DNA of 64,000 nucleotides from Brachybacterium squillarum M-6-3 (lineage in GTDB: Bacteria > Actinomycetota > Actinomycetes > Actinomycetales > Dermabacteraceae): contig NZ_AGBX01000001.1 in the NCBI RefSeq assembly GCF_000225825.1, forward strand, positions 62,001-126,000, in the 5' to 3' direction. The notes below the pieces were generated by a model, which was not told the origin of the DNA, did no database searches, and saw nothing but the letters and a program-made list of their open reading frames with translations. Each line of letters begins with the position of its first letter. The first letter of the stretch is position 1. The translations under genes and the position numbers were made by a program. This document shows positions 25,411 to 34,226 of the stretch, in pieces.

Positions 25411-25475
25411 GGGGCTCGGCCCGACACGGTGCCCGACAGGTGCCCGGCGGGAGCGGTGCCCACCAGGTGACGTGC

Positions 25476-25691
25476 TCAGCGACCCCAGTGGGGCGGCACG
25501 TCCCCGGCCAGCCGCGCGTCGTTTGACTCGTCGCTGCCCGGCTCGGGGGCGTCCTCCGCCACCCGGTCGGGCAGGATCTTGCCCTCCTCGCGGGGCGCGG
25601 CGGCGGGGCGCTCGGCGGGGGCGTCCCAGGCGATCGGCTTCCCGGTCATCGAGGAGATCACCACCCGCCCGCCGGGCGCCCCGGTGCTCAC
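25476..25691 (-). CDS. Small hypothetical protein coupled to the helicase-like gene
   Basis: A 71-residue protein starting at GTG 25691, which overlaps the stop of the large upstream gene by four bases. It opens with a short hydrophobic strand (RVVISSMTGKPIAWD), continues with an Ala/Glu/Pro-rich linker and ends SNDARLAGDVPPHWGR. The end resembles short conserved actinobacterial proteins I have seen as hypothetical. No function is known. The overlap suggests co-translation with the helicase-like protein. Confidence 0.55.
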   Translation of the reverse strand: MSTGAPGGRVVISSMTGKPIAWDAPAERPAAAPREEGKILPDRVAEDAPEPGSDESNDARLAGDVPPHWGR

Positions 25692-28600
25692 TGGCGCTCC
25701 TGGAAGCGGCGGATCGCGCTGGAGACGGAGACGTCCAGCAGCACGGAGCGCTGCTCGAAGCCGAGGAAGGCCCGCACCTCGGTGGCCAGGTGCTCCTCGA
25801 GGCGGGCGCGACCGTCGGAGCAGACGTACTCGACGACCGCGTCGAAGTCCTCGCTGGAGTAGAAGGACAGCGGGTGGCCGGCGGGCACCTGCGGACGGGG
25901 CAGGCGGTGGCGGATGGTGGCCACGCCCTGCGGGGAGCTGCCGGACTCCTCGGCCTGGACCAGGCGCAGGGCCCGGTCCAGGGAGCGACGGATGCGGGCG
26001 GCCTCGCCGTCGGGGTCGATGAACAGCGCCCACGACCAGACCCGCTCGGTGGCCCAGCCGGCGGCCTCGAGGCGCTCGGCGCGCAGCCGGTCGCGCTCGC
26101 GCTGGCTCGGGGTGGCGACGTAGCGGGAGCCGTCGGTGTCCACGGCCAGCAGCAGGCGGCCGGGCAGGTCGGGATGGCCGAGGGCCAGCTCGATGCGGTC
26201 CTCGGTGAGGCCGAAGTCGCGCTCGACGACCAGGCCGAGGCGCCAGAGCCGGTCGGCGAGGTCGCGCACCAGGGCATCGGTCTCCAGCTCCCGCGGCTGG
26301 TGCGCGGGGGTGGTGGGAGCGGCCGGATCCTCGGTGGAGGTGTCCTCGGACGGGTCCGCGGTGCCGTCCGGGTCCTCGGGAACATCCGAGTCCGCGACGG
26401 CCGGGGTCTCCACGGAAGCGGTCTCCGCGGGCTGCTCCGGACTCCCCGGGTCCCGGGGCTCGGCGGCGGCATCGGCCGTGTCCTCGGCCGACGAGTCCTC
26501 ACCGGTCCCGGGCTCGGTCGGCGCGTCCTGGTCCTCCGTCTCGACCCCTTCGCCCTGCACGGCGTCGTCCTGCACGACGTCGTCCCGCACCGCGTCGACG
26601 GAGCCGGCGTCGTCGTGCTCCTCCTCGGCCTGCCGGGCCTCGGCGGTCTTGCGGGCCAGGGCCGCCTCGATGGCGGCGTCGAGGTCCTGCTCCTCCCGCT
26701 CCGGGGAGACGGGGGCGGCCTCGGCCGGGGGCGCGGGCACCACGGCGGGCACGGCGCCGGTGCGCGGCGGCCGGGTCTCGCGGGCGGGCTCCTCGGCCGG
26801 GGCGGGGCTCTCCCCCGCCGCGCCGGTCAGCGCCGCCACGTGGGAGAGCACGGCGACGTCACGGCCGCCGCGCAGCACCCACAGCAGGGCCCGCAGGTCG
26901 CGGGCGCCGTCGCTGCGCAGCCGGGAGGGGTCCAGGTCCTCCACGTCGATCGCGGAGACCACCAGGGTGCGGCCGCGGGCGCGGGTGACGAGGGTGGCCA
27001 GGGCCTTGCGACCGCCGTCCTCGGAGAGCGGGCCGAAGCGGTGCAGCAGCCGACCGTGGGGGGTCTTGCCGAAGCCGAGGGAGACGATCACGTCGTCCCG
27101 CACGATCCCGGCGGCGTGGGCGGCGGGCACCACGGTGAAGTACTCCCCCGCGGCGGGGTCGAAGAAGCCGCGCAGGGCGGGGATCACGGAGACCGTGTTC
27201 ATCACCCGCTCCATCACCCGGCGGGCGTGCTCCGCGGTGACGGTGAGCACCGCGAGGGAGCGCTCGGGGCGGCTGCGGGCGTGCTCGATCACCAGGTCGG
27301 TCACCCGGCGCAGCTCCGCCTCGGTGGACTCGACGTACTCGGTGGCCTCGGAGACGGGGCCGGTGCCGTGCTCGACGCGCACCAGGCGGTCGTCCTCCGC
27401 GGGCACGGGGCTGGGCACGGCGACGGTCTCCCCGGCCAGGCCGCGGCGGCGGGCGAAGGCGCGCAGGCCGTCGCGGGCGGGCTGCGGGTCGCGGTGCAGC
27501 TCGGCCCAGGGGGCGATGCGCAGCATGTCGTCCAGCAGACTGGGGGCGGCGTCCCCGCCGTACTCGAGGGGGTCGCCGACCACGACGGTCTGGGCGCCGC
27601 GCACGATCGAGGGCAGGGCCGCGGCGGTGGGCAGGCGGCCGCCGTCGGCGACGATCACCACGTCGAAGTGGCGGCCGCGCGGGATCACCTGCGGCACCAG
27701 GTACGGGGAGGCCAGCCAGGTGGGCCGGGCGCGGAACAGGATGTCCTCGTACTTGGCGGCGAGGTCCCGGATGGACACGGTGGAGGAGCGGGCGAGCTCC
27801 CCGATGGCGGCGCGGGAGGTGTCCGGGTAGGCCTTCATCGTGGCCACCCGGGCCTCATCGGCAGCGGCGTGGACCCGCGCGGAGGCGGCGGCGAGGGAGG
27901 CCGCGTCCAGGCGGCGGAAACGCTCGGCGACCTGCGAGAGGGAGGTGCCGTCGTACTGGGAGATGGTGGGCTCCGCGCCCGCGATCAGCTCCAGCACGCT
28001 GCGCCACCAGGCCAGGTCCAGCTCGGAGGCGACCTGCTCGCGGGGCACGCGGCGGGTACGGAGGTCCTCGACCAGCTCTCCGAGGCCGTCGAAGGCCAGG
28101 CGGCGCAGCAGCTCGGTGCGGCGCGGCAGGGTCGCCAGATCCGCACGGTCGCGGTGGAGGGCGTCGAAGCGCTCCTGCAGCACCTCGATGTCGGTGCCGA
28201 GCAGGTCGGCGCCCGCGGGGGTACCGTCCAGCAGCACGGCCAGCTCGTCGAGCAGCTTCTGCGCCTGGGCGACGGCGCCGCGGGCGGTGTCCAGGGTGCC
28301 GGGCACGGAGGGGCTCGCGGTCTCGGAGGCGGCCACGCGACGCCAGTCCTCCCGCACCTGGGCGGCGACGGCGAGCTCCTGGTGCAGGTCCGGGGCGAGG
28401 GCGGCGGGGCGCTGCAGGGCGGCGGCCTCGCGGCGCAGGCGACGGCGCTGGCCCCAGCTCAGGGTCACCCCGTGCTCCTCGCGCCAGCGCTTGTCCCCGG
28501 TCGCGGCGACCAGGGCCGGCAGGTCCGCGGAGAACACGGCGCCCTGGAAGGTCTCCAGCACCACGGCCACCCGGTCCAGCAGGGCGATCCGCTCGGCGAG

Positions 28601-30403
28601 ACGTCGGATGGAGGTGGCGGGCTGCAGGCCCAGGCTCTCGCCGGTGGTGGTGGCGGCTCGGCGCAGGCGCGGCAGGCTCAGCTCGCGCAGCTCCCCGATC
28701 AGGGCCTCGGCGCGCCGGGCCTGGGTGTCGGAGCTGATGGGCGCGCCGTACCAGGCGGTCTCCTCGGGACCGGTGCTGAGCACGCCCAGCTCGGCGGCCT
28801 CCTGCAGTGCCTCGGCGTAGCGCAGGCGGTCCTCGCCGATCATCTGGGTGGCGACCTCGCCGCGCAGCCGCACGGTGGTGCGGGGGGCGGGACGGCGACG
28901 GGTGAGGGCGGCGAGCGCAGAGATCGCGTCGTGGGCGGAGGCGCCCCAGGGCTGCTGCACCCGGTGCATGGCCTCGACGTGGCCGGTGAGGATCTCGCGC
29001 ATCTCCCCCAGCTCGGCCGGGTCGGCGTCCTGGGCGCCGAGGCCGTGGCTGCCGGCGCGTCGGAGGCTGCGCAGCAGCGCGGCGGAGGCGTTGCGCTGCA
29101 GGGAGGGGTCCGGCGAGAGGTCGAAGACGAGCTCCTCGACGCCGCGGCCGCGGGCGATCTCGACCAGCTCGGCGAGGTGGCGGCGGCGCTGGGAGAGCAC
29201 CAGCACGCTCCTGCCGCGGGCGTTGAGCTCCTCGGCGAGGTCGACCACGAGGTCCAGGGTGGGGCTGCCGGGGGCGGCGGCCACGGCGAGGTCCTGCCCG
29301 GCGAGCACCTGGGCCAGCACGGCCTGGTGGTCGGGGTCGACGGCGGCGACGAGCTCCTGCTCGGCGGGCAGCTCGGGGCGGGGCGCCGCGGCGGCGGTGC
29401 GCAGCTCCTCACGGGCGCCGCGGTCCCCGGCCAGGGCGGCGACCAGGTCGCTGCCCGCCCAGTCCTCGCGCTCGGCGGCGAGGTCCTCGGCGACGGAGCC
29501 GGCGGCGTCCATCAGGTTGCCGACGACGAGGGCGTGGGTGATGCGGAAGCCGGGCAGCGGCTCCCCGAGGGAGCGGAAGGCGTCCAGCACCGGGTTCGGG
29601 TCGAAGCCGTGGGTGGAGTCGGTGGTGGCCAGCAGCGCGCGGGCGTCGACGGCGACCCCGGCCTCGCGGAGGGCGCGCAGCAGCACGGGGTTCAGATCGG
29701 CGGTGGCGTCGATCTCGAGGTCGACGTCCTCACGGGCGTTGCCGCGCAGCCGCAGGGTGATGGGGCGGACCAGCACGGGGGCGTGCACGGGGGCGGCGCC
29801 CTCGGCGGGGATCCAGCTGGCCTCGCCGATGCCGAGGTGGCAGGTGGTCAGGCCGACCTCCTCCGCGTGCCGCTCGGCGACCTCGCGGATGGTGCGGGCG
29901 TGGGCGCGGGCGTCGGCGAGGGCGCCGACCTCGCGCACCAGGGAGGAGAGCCGGGTGGGGCCGCGGCCGGCCAGCAGCTGGGCCAGGCCCGAGGGATGGG
30001 AGTGGCTGAGGTCCAGCACCGTGTCGCCCGCGCGCATCTGGGTGAGGAAGGAGGGGGCGGTGCTGCCGCCGGTGATCTGGTGCGCCCAGCGGTCCAGGGC
30101 GTCGGCGACCACGTCCTCGCGGCTGAGGGGCTGGTGGTCGCGCGGCTGGACGGGGAGGTCGTCCTCGTCCTGCTCGGGGGCGATGCCGGCGCCGACCTCG
30201 TCGAGGCGGCGCTGGACGACCACGTCGACGCCGCCGGTGGCGGGCTTCCCGGGCGCGGGGCGGGCCGTCGTCCCGGGGCGCGGCTCGGGCTCGGCGGCGG
30301 GCTGCTCCGGCCCCTCGGAGGCGGTGCTCGCCCCCTCGGCCGGGGTGCTCGAGGAGGGGGCCGTGTCCTCGGAGCGCTTCTTACCGCGCAGGAAACTCCA
30401 CAT
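25688..30403 (-). CDS. Giant SF1-helicase-like protein with degenerate motifs and nuclease-like C-terminus
   Basis: The 1571-residue protein follows the DUF4011/SF1 helicase plan of large restriction- or defence-like proteins. Motif I, however, is AAAPGSPTLDL (about 375) without GK(T/S). The motif II position reads FDVVIVADGGRLP (about 915) instead of DEAS/DEAD. Motif Ia-like SVLVLSQRRRHLAEL and motif VI-like KALATLVTRARGRTLVV remain. An acidic linker (about 1230-1370) leads to a DUF559/MTES_1575-like domain (LGHPDLPGRLLLAVDTDGSR, then ERDRLRAERLEAAGW) in which the usual ECDG is DTDG. ATP hydrolysis by the canonical site looks impossible; a structural or regulatory role is inferred. Confidence 0.7.
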   Translation of the reverse strand: MWSFLRGKKRSEDTAPSSSTPAEGASTASEGPEQPAAEPEPRPGTTARPAPGKPATGGVDVVVQRRLDEVGAGIAPEQDEDDLPVQPRDHQPLSREDVVADALDRWAHQITGGSTAPSFLTQMRAGDTVLDLSHSHPSGLAQLLAGRGPTRLSSLVREVGALADARAHARTIREVAERHAEEVGLTTCHLGIGEASWIPAEGAAPVHAPVLVRPITLRLRGNAREDVDLEIDATADLNPVLLRALREAGVAVDARALLATTDSTHGFDPNPVLDAFRSLGEPLPGFRITHALVVGNLMDAAGSVAEDLAAEREDWAGSDLVAALAGDRGAREELRTAAAAPRPELPAEQELVAAVDPDHQAVLAQVLAGQDLAVAAAPGSPTLDLVVDLAEELNARGRSVLVLSQRRRHLAELVEIARGRGVEELVFDLSPDPSLQRNASAALLRSLRRAGSHGLGAQDADPAELGEMREILTGHVEAMHRVQQPWGASAHDAISALAALTRRRPAPRTTVRLRGEVATQMIGEDRLRYAEALQEAAELGVLSTGPEETAWYGAPISSDTQARRAEALIGELRELSLPRLRRAATTTGESLGLQPATSIRRLAERIALLDRVAVVLETFQGAVFSADLPALVAATGDKRWREEHGVTLSWGQRRRLRREAAALQRPAALAPDLHQELAVAAQVREDWRRVAASETASPSVPGTLDTARGAVAQAQKLLDELAVLLDGTPAGADLLGTDIEVLQERFDALHRDRADLATLPRRTELLRRLAFDGLGELVEDLRTRRVPREQVASELDLAWWRSVLELIAGAEPTISQYDGTSLSQVAERFRRLDAASLAAASARVHAAADEARVATMKAYPDTSRAAIGELARSSTVSIRDLAAKYEDILFRARPTWLASPYLVPQVIPRGRHFDVVIVADGGRLPTAAALPSIVRGAQTVVVGDPLEYGGDAAPSLLDDMLRIAPWAELHRDPQPARDGLRAFARRRGLAGETVAVPSPVPAEDDRLVRVEHGTGPVSEATEYVESTEAELRRVTDLVIEHARSRPERSLAVLTVTAEHARRVMERVMNTVSVIPALRGFFDPAAGEYFTVVPAAHAAGIVRDDVIVSLGFGKTPHGRLLHRFGPLSEDGGRKALATLVTRARGRTLVVSAIDVEDLDPSRLRSDGARDLRALLWVLRGGRDVAVLSHVAALTGAAGESPAPAEEPARETRPPRTGAVPAVVPAPPAEAAPVSPEREEQDLDAAIEAALARKTAEARQAEEEHDDAGSVDAVRDDVVQDDAVQGEGVETEDQDAPTEPGTGEDSSAEDTADAAAEPRDPGSPEQPAETASVETPAVADSDVPEDPDGTADPSEDTSTEDPAAPTTPAHQPRELETDALVRDLADRLWRLGLVVERDFGLTEDRIELALGHPDLPGRLLLAVDTDGSRYVATPSQRERDRLRAERLEAAGWATERVWSWALFIDPDGEAARIRRSLDRALRLVQAEESGSSPQGVATIRHRLPRPQVPAGHPLSFYSSEDFDAVVEYVCSDGRARLEEHLATEVRAFLGFEQRSVLLDVSVSSAIRRFQERQ

Positions 30404-30524
30404 GGTGTCCCAGGCTACCGGGAGCGGCCTCCCGCACCCCCTCGACGTGCCGGGCCGGGACGGGAATCACCGCAGGTCGCCCCGGGTTTCGCAATCAGGG
30501 CGAAGCAGGCGTCCCGGACAGGGA

Positions 30525-31466
30525 TCACACCTCGTGCAGACGCACCCCGGTCTCGCCGAGGTGGGTGCGCAGCTCCTCGGGGACGGGCCCGGCGATGACC
30601 AGGTCGGTCAGGGCGGCGACGGGGCAGATGCCGGCGAGCGCGCGGTGGCCGAGCTTGTCGGGGGTGGCCAGGCCCACGACACGGCGGGCGTGGCCGATCA
30701 TCGTGCGGGTCACCCCGGCCTCGGCGTCGGAGTTGCAGGTGAGGCCGGCGTCGATGTCCAGGCCGACGGTACCCACGAACATGGTGTCCAGCCAGAGGTC
30801 GCGCATGGTCGCGGTGGCCAGCGGCCCGGTGAGCTCGAAGGAGTAGGGCTCGGCGACACCGCCGAGCACGACGGTGCGCACGGAGGGGCGCAGCACGGTC
30901 TCGATGGCGATGTTCAGGGCGGCGCAGACGACGGTGAGGCCGGGGGTGCCGTCGCGGGAGTCGACGTCGGGGCGGGCGACGGCGCGGCGGGCGGTGGAGG
31001 TGGTGGTGCGGCCGCCGTTGAAGCCGATGATCTGGCCGGGCTCGATGAGGGCGGAGGCCGTCGCGGCGACCCGTTCGCGCTGGGTGCCGTCCTGGTCGGT
31101 GGCGCGCGGGGTGGCGGCCAGGGAGTAGGCGACGTCGACGGCGACGATGCCGCCGTGGGTGCGGCGGGCGAGCTGGGCGCGCTCCATCTCCACGAAGTCG
31201 CGGCGCACGGTGGACTCGCTGATGCCGAGGTCGGCGGCGACCTGGGACACGCTCAGGCGCTTGGCCTCCGAGAGCAGGGTGAGGATGTGGTCCCAACGCC
31301 CGGACTTGTCCAGTCCCGCGGTCCCGTGCTCCGCACCGTCGCGGCCGGGCTCGGTGGCGCCGGCGGGTGAGGAAGGAGACGAGGCGGGGGATGAGTCATC
31401 GGATCTGCGCAGGTTCACGCATGCAGTATTGCGCGGATGCCGGGAGGTCTGCCGCAGATCGCTCAT
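30525..31466 (-). CDS. DeoR/GlpR-family transcriptional regulator
   Basis: The protein is about 313 residues from ATG 31466; other in-frame starts (TTG 31472, GTG 31418) are possible because none has a clear ribosome site. After a disordered N-terminus, the DeoR helix-turn-helix (RLSVSQVAADLGISESTVRR, then DFVEMERA) is followed by a sugar-phosphate-sensing domain. Its anchors are IGFNGGRTTTSTAR and the closing GHRALAGICPVAALTDLVI. DeoR proteins usually repress sugar or polyol operons, but no such operon adjoins it, so its targets are unknown. Confidence 0.88.
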   Translation of the reverse strand: MSDLRQTSRHPRNTACVNLRRSDDSSPASSPSSPAGATEPGRDGAEHGTAGLDKSGRWDHILTLLSEAKRLSVSQVAADLGISESTVRRDFVEMERAQLARRTHGGIVAVDVAYSLAATPRATDQDGTQRERVAATASALIEPGQIIGFNGGRTTTSTARRAVARPDVDSRDGTPGLTVVCAALNIAIETVLRPSVRTVVLGGVAEPYSFELTGPLATATMRDLWLDTMFVGTVGLDIDAGLTCNSDAEAGVTRTMIGHARRVVGLATPDKLGHRALAGICPVAALTDLVIAGPVPEELRTHLGETGVRLHEV

Positions 31467-31581
31467 CTTCAATCATCTGTGGCCGGATTTTCCCGATCAC
31501 GTTTGAGTCACGGGCGCCTCGTGCCTATGTTGGTCGGCGTCGCCCCGCACGGGGCGTTTCCCGACCGGAAGGATGATCGCC

Positions 31582-31773
31582 ATGGGCTTCGATGACGCGC
31601 TGAACAAGGCCAAGGACGCCGCTGCGGACAACCCGGAGGCCGTCGACAAGGGTATCGACACCGCCTCGGAGAAGGTCCAGGAGCGCACCGGCGACGCCAC
31701 GGACGAGAAGGTCCAGGGCGCCGCGGATGCCGCCAGCGAGCGCTTCGGCTCCGGTGGTGGCGAGGGCAACTGA
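31582..31773 (+). CDS. Rv0909/MT0933-type small antitoxin-like protein
   Basis: A 63-residue, highly charged helical protein (MGFDDALNKAKDAAADNPEA, then SEKVQERTGDATDEKVQGAA). It resembles the MT0933 antitoxin family and, more loosely, CsbD-like stress proteins. The ATG at 31582 sits nine bases after GGAAGGA, better placed than the ATG at 31573. No toxin-like gene is adjacent, so a toxin-antitoxin role is doubtful. A strong hairpin follows. Confidence 0.7.
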   Translation: MGFDDALNKAKDAAADNPEAVDKGIDTASEKVQERTGDATDEKVQGAADAASERFGSGGGEGN

Positions 31774-31792
31774 GCCCTCCCCCTGATTCGCA

Positions 31793-31827
31793 GGAGACCC
31801 CGGCACCGTCACGGTGCCGGGGTCTCC
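31793..31827. terminator. Bidirectional terminator hairpin
   Basis: A 16-bp perfect stem (GGAGACCCCGGCACCG and its complement) with a three-base loop lies between the convergent Rv0909-like and CopC genes. Confidence 0.85.
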
Positions 31828-31868
31828 TCGTGTCCGGGGGTCCCTGACCAAGCTCTCTGAGCGGGGGC

Positions 31869-32450
31869 TCAGTCCCGGCGGCGCAGCGCAAGCACGGCGC
31901 CGAGGGCGACGACCAGCACGGCCACGCCGATGATGGCGATCAGCAGCACCGGGGACCCGGAGTCCCCGGAATCCGCGCCCTCGGCGGGGCTCGCCTCGGC
32001 GCTCGCGGAGGCGGTCGGCTCCGCGGCCTCGGTGGTCTCCTCTGTGGCGGGATCCTGCTCGACGGTGAAGGTCTGGGTGCCCTCGATGGGGTGACCGTCG
32101 GAGGAGACGACCCGCCACTGCACGGCGTAGTCGCCGGCGGGCAGGGAGTCCTCGATCGCGGCGGTGACCTCGGGCCCGTCGACCTCGGGGGTCAGCTCGG
32201 CGACGGTCTCACCCTCGGCGTCGGCGATCTGCACGACGGGACCGACGTCGAGGATGTCGGCCGAGTAGGTGAGGGTGACCTCCTCAGGGGAGGTCTCGAA
32301 GCTCGCGCCGTCCTCGGGGTCGGCGGAGACCAGGGTGTCGTGGGCGAGCGCCGGGGCGGGGATCATCACGGCGGCCACGAGCAGGGCGGCGAGCAGGGCG
32401 AGCAGGGACGCGGGGAGGGCGCGGAGGCGCCCGGGGGCATGCGTGATCAC
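31869..32450 (-). CDS. CopC-domain copper-resistance-type exported protein
   Basis: The 193-residue protein starts at GTG 32450 and has a Sec signal ending APALAHD, which leaves a CopC-typical N-terminal His. The CopC beta-sandwich follows (TLVSADPEDGASFETSPEEV, then WRVVSSDGHPIEGTQTF, whose DGH is a metal-site signature). A Thr/Ala/Glu-rich stalk and a C-terminal membrane anchor (VLLIAIIGVAVLVVALGAVL) complete it. It would sit outside the membrane and handle copper. No CopD is adjacent. Confidence 0.9.
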   Translation of the reverse strand: MITHAPGRLRALPASLLALLAALLVAAVMIPAPALAHDTLVSADPEDGASFETSPEEVTLTYSADILDVGPVVQIADAEGETVAELTPEVDGPEVTAAIEDSLPAGDYAVQWRVVSSDGHPIEGTQTFTVEQDPATEETTEAAEPTASASAEASPAEGADSGDSGSPVLLIAIIGVAVLVVALGAVLALRRRD

Positions 32451-32456
32451 CCGGCC

Positions 32457-32462
32457 AGGCTA
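32457..32462 (-). promoter_or_regulatory. Predicted leaderless -10 of copC
   Basis: TAGCCT on the minus strand lies six bases before the GTG start, an example of leaderless initiation at GTG. Confidence 0.45.
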
Positions 32463-32556
32463 CGCCGGGGCATCCGGACCTCCCGGGCGTCGCGGACTGG
32501 ATCGCCGCGACGCTGTCGGCGCCCTCACATCGGCGGGGCCGACGCGGCGAAGGGGC

Positions 32557-34011
32557 TCAGCGCAGCGGTCGCTCGTGCTCCAGCACGGGCACGGCGGCGC
32601 GGGCGGCGGCCACCTCGGCGAGGTCCAGGTCGACCAGCAGCATGCCCTCCTCGCGGCCGAGCTCCTGGCGCACCTGGCCGAGGGGCCCGATCACGGCGCT
32701 GTGGCCGACGCCGCGGGGGGCGCGGCCACGGTGCGCGGGCGGCGGGGCCTGGTCGGCGGCGAGCACGGCGACCGTGGCGTCGAGCGCGCGGGCGCGCAGC
32801 AGCAGGCGCAGCTGCTCGACCTTTCCCTCGCCGTCGCCCCAGGCCAGGGGGAGGAGCACGGCCTGGGCGCCGCGGCGGGCGAGCGCCGTGAACTGGGCGG
32901 GGAAGCGGACGTCGTAGCAGGTCGTGAGGCCCAGACGGGTCCCGTCGAGGTCGATCGTCACCAGGTCCTCGCCGGGGGCGACGGTGTCGGACTCGCGGGC
33001 GCCGAAGGCGTCGTAGAGGTGGATCTTGCGGTACTCGGTGGCGAGGCCGGGCCCGCGCACGACGAGGGTGTTGTGCACCCGGGCCCCGTCGGCAGGGGTG
33101 AAGGAGCCGGCGACCACGGTGATGCCGTGCCGCTGCGCGAGCTCCTCCAGCAGGGCGACCAGCTCGCCGTGATGGCGCTCGGCGGCCTCGCGCAGGTCGT
33201 GGCCGAAGGCGATCAGGCTGGCCTCGGGCAGCACCACCAGCCGGGCGCCGGCCGCGGCGGCCTGCTCGACGGCGCGGCGCACGGTGGCGAGGTTCTCGGG
33301 GACGTGCCCGGTGATACGGACCTGGGCGAGGGCGATGCGCGGCCCGGCGGCCTCGCGGACCGCCTCGACGTCGGCGGGGGTGTCGAGGTCGGTGGCCTCG
33401 CTGCCGCGGGCGGGCAGCCGCCGCAGTTCCCCCTTCCCCAGCGCGCGGTACAGGCGGTGCATGCCGAGGTCGGCCCAGCCGCCGTCGGGGTGGGCGACGG
33501 CGTCCAGGGCGGCGCGCAGGCGCGGCAGGGGCCAGGCGGCGCAGAGGTACTGCAGGTGCCCGTCGGGGGCCTCGAGCGCCACCACCTGCTCCCCCGCGGG
33601 GTCGGCGAGCAGCAGGGCGGCGAGGGTCTCGCTGCGCAGCAGCGGCATGTCCCCGGCGAGGACCAGCACGCGGGCCCGGGGGTCCTCGACCAGCGCGTCC
33701 GGGAGCGCCTCGACCCCGCGGGCCACGGCCGCGAGCGGGCCGGAGCGGGGCGGGTCCTCCCGCACGAAACGGCAGCCGTGTCGCTCGATCAGTTCGACGC
33801 CGTCGGTGCCCTCGGGGCCGACGACGATGCGGTGGGCGGCGGGGGCGACCCGCAGCACGCGGTCCAGGCTGGTGGCGCCGGCGACCTCGAGGCGGGTCTT
33901 GTCGGTGCCGCCGAGCCGGGCGGCGGTGCCGCCCGCGAGGACGATCGCGGCGGTGCGCTGCTCGGAGGCGGCGAGGGCGGAGCGGTCCGGGGGCGGGGCG
34001 TCGGCGGCCAT
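32557..34011 (-). CDS. Fusion of MobA-like nucleotidyltransferase and carbon-nitrogen hydrolase
   Basis: The 484-residue protein joins two enzymes. Residues 1-215 are MobA/NTP-transferase-like, with the nucleotide loop AAIVLAGGTAARLGGTDKTR, the metal Asp in VLVLAGDMPLL and a DLDTPADVE end. Residues 225-484 are a nitrilase-superfamily amidase with Glu (VLPEASLIAF), Lys (YRKIHLYDAFG) and Cys (TTCYDVRFP) all present. The hydrolase half resembles omega-amidase or deaminated glutathione amidase types. Whether the halves act in one pathway, for example molybdenum cofactor nucleotide attachment, is unknown. CAGGAT is six bases before the ATG. Confidence 0.85.
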   Translation of the reverse strand: MAADAPPPDRSALAASEQRTAAIVLAGGTAARLGGTDKTRLEVAGATSLDRVLRVAPAAHRIVVGPEGTDGVELIERHGCRFVREDPPRSGPLAAVARGVEALPDALVEDPRARVLVLAGDMPLLRSETLAALLLADPAGEQVVALEAPDGHLQYLCAAWPLPRLRAALDAVAHPDGGWADLGMHRLYRALGKGELRRLPARGSEATDLDTPADVEAVREAAGPRIALAQVRITGHVPENLATVRRAVEQAAAAGARLVVLPEASLIAFGHDLREAAERHHGELVALLEELAQRHGITVVAGSFTPADGARVHNTLVVRGPGLATEYRKIHLYDAFGARESDTVAPGEDLVTIDLDGTRLGLTTCYDVRFPAQFTALARRGAQAVLLPLAWGDGEGKVEQLRLLLRARALDATVAVLAADQAPPPAHRGRAPRGVGHSAVIGPLGQVRQELGREEGMLLVDLDLAEVAAARAAVPVLEHERPLR

Positions 34012-34098
34012 GTCCCGATCCTGCCACGGCCGCCCCGGTCCGGAACGGTACGATGTCCGCGGTCCGCACGCGGGCCGGGCATCGGCGAGAGCCGATCA

Positions 34099-34171
34099 GC
34101 CCCCGTAGCTCAGGGGATAGAGCACCGCTCTCCTAAAGCGGGTGTCGGCAGTTCGAATCTGCCCGGGGGCA
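34099..34171 (+). tRNA. tRNA-Arg (anticodon CCT)
   Basis: A 73-nt cloverleaf. The acceptor GCCCCCG pairs with CGGGGGC, the D-arm is GCTC...GAGC, the anticodon arm is CCGCT-CTCCTAA-AGCGG (anticodon CCT), and the T-arm is GGCAG-TTCGAAT-CTGCC. The discriminator is A and CCA is not encoded. It reads the rare AGG codon. A truncated gene lies directly downstream, a common integration scar at tRNA 3' ends. Confidence 0.96.
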
Positions 34172-34226
34172 CTGTTGAGGACGCATCACCGCCCGGTCGA
34201 GATCTCACCGGGCAGGGTCGTGATCG

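Noticed and set aside
25472-30598. A 1708-codon open plus-strand frame opposite the helicase-like gene
   Set aside because: Low-complexity Gly/Gln/His/Val translation, while the minus strand gives recognisable domains and normal codon-position bias.
31582-31773. Complete toxin-antitoxin module
   Set aside because: Only an antitoxin-like protein is present; the neighbouring genes are CopC and a DeoR regulator, not a toxin.
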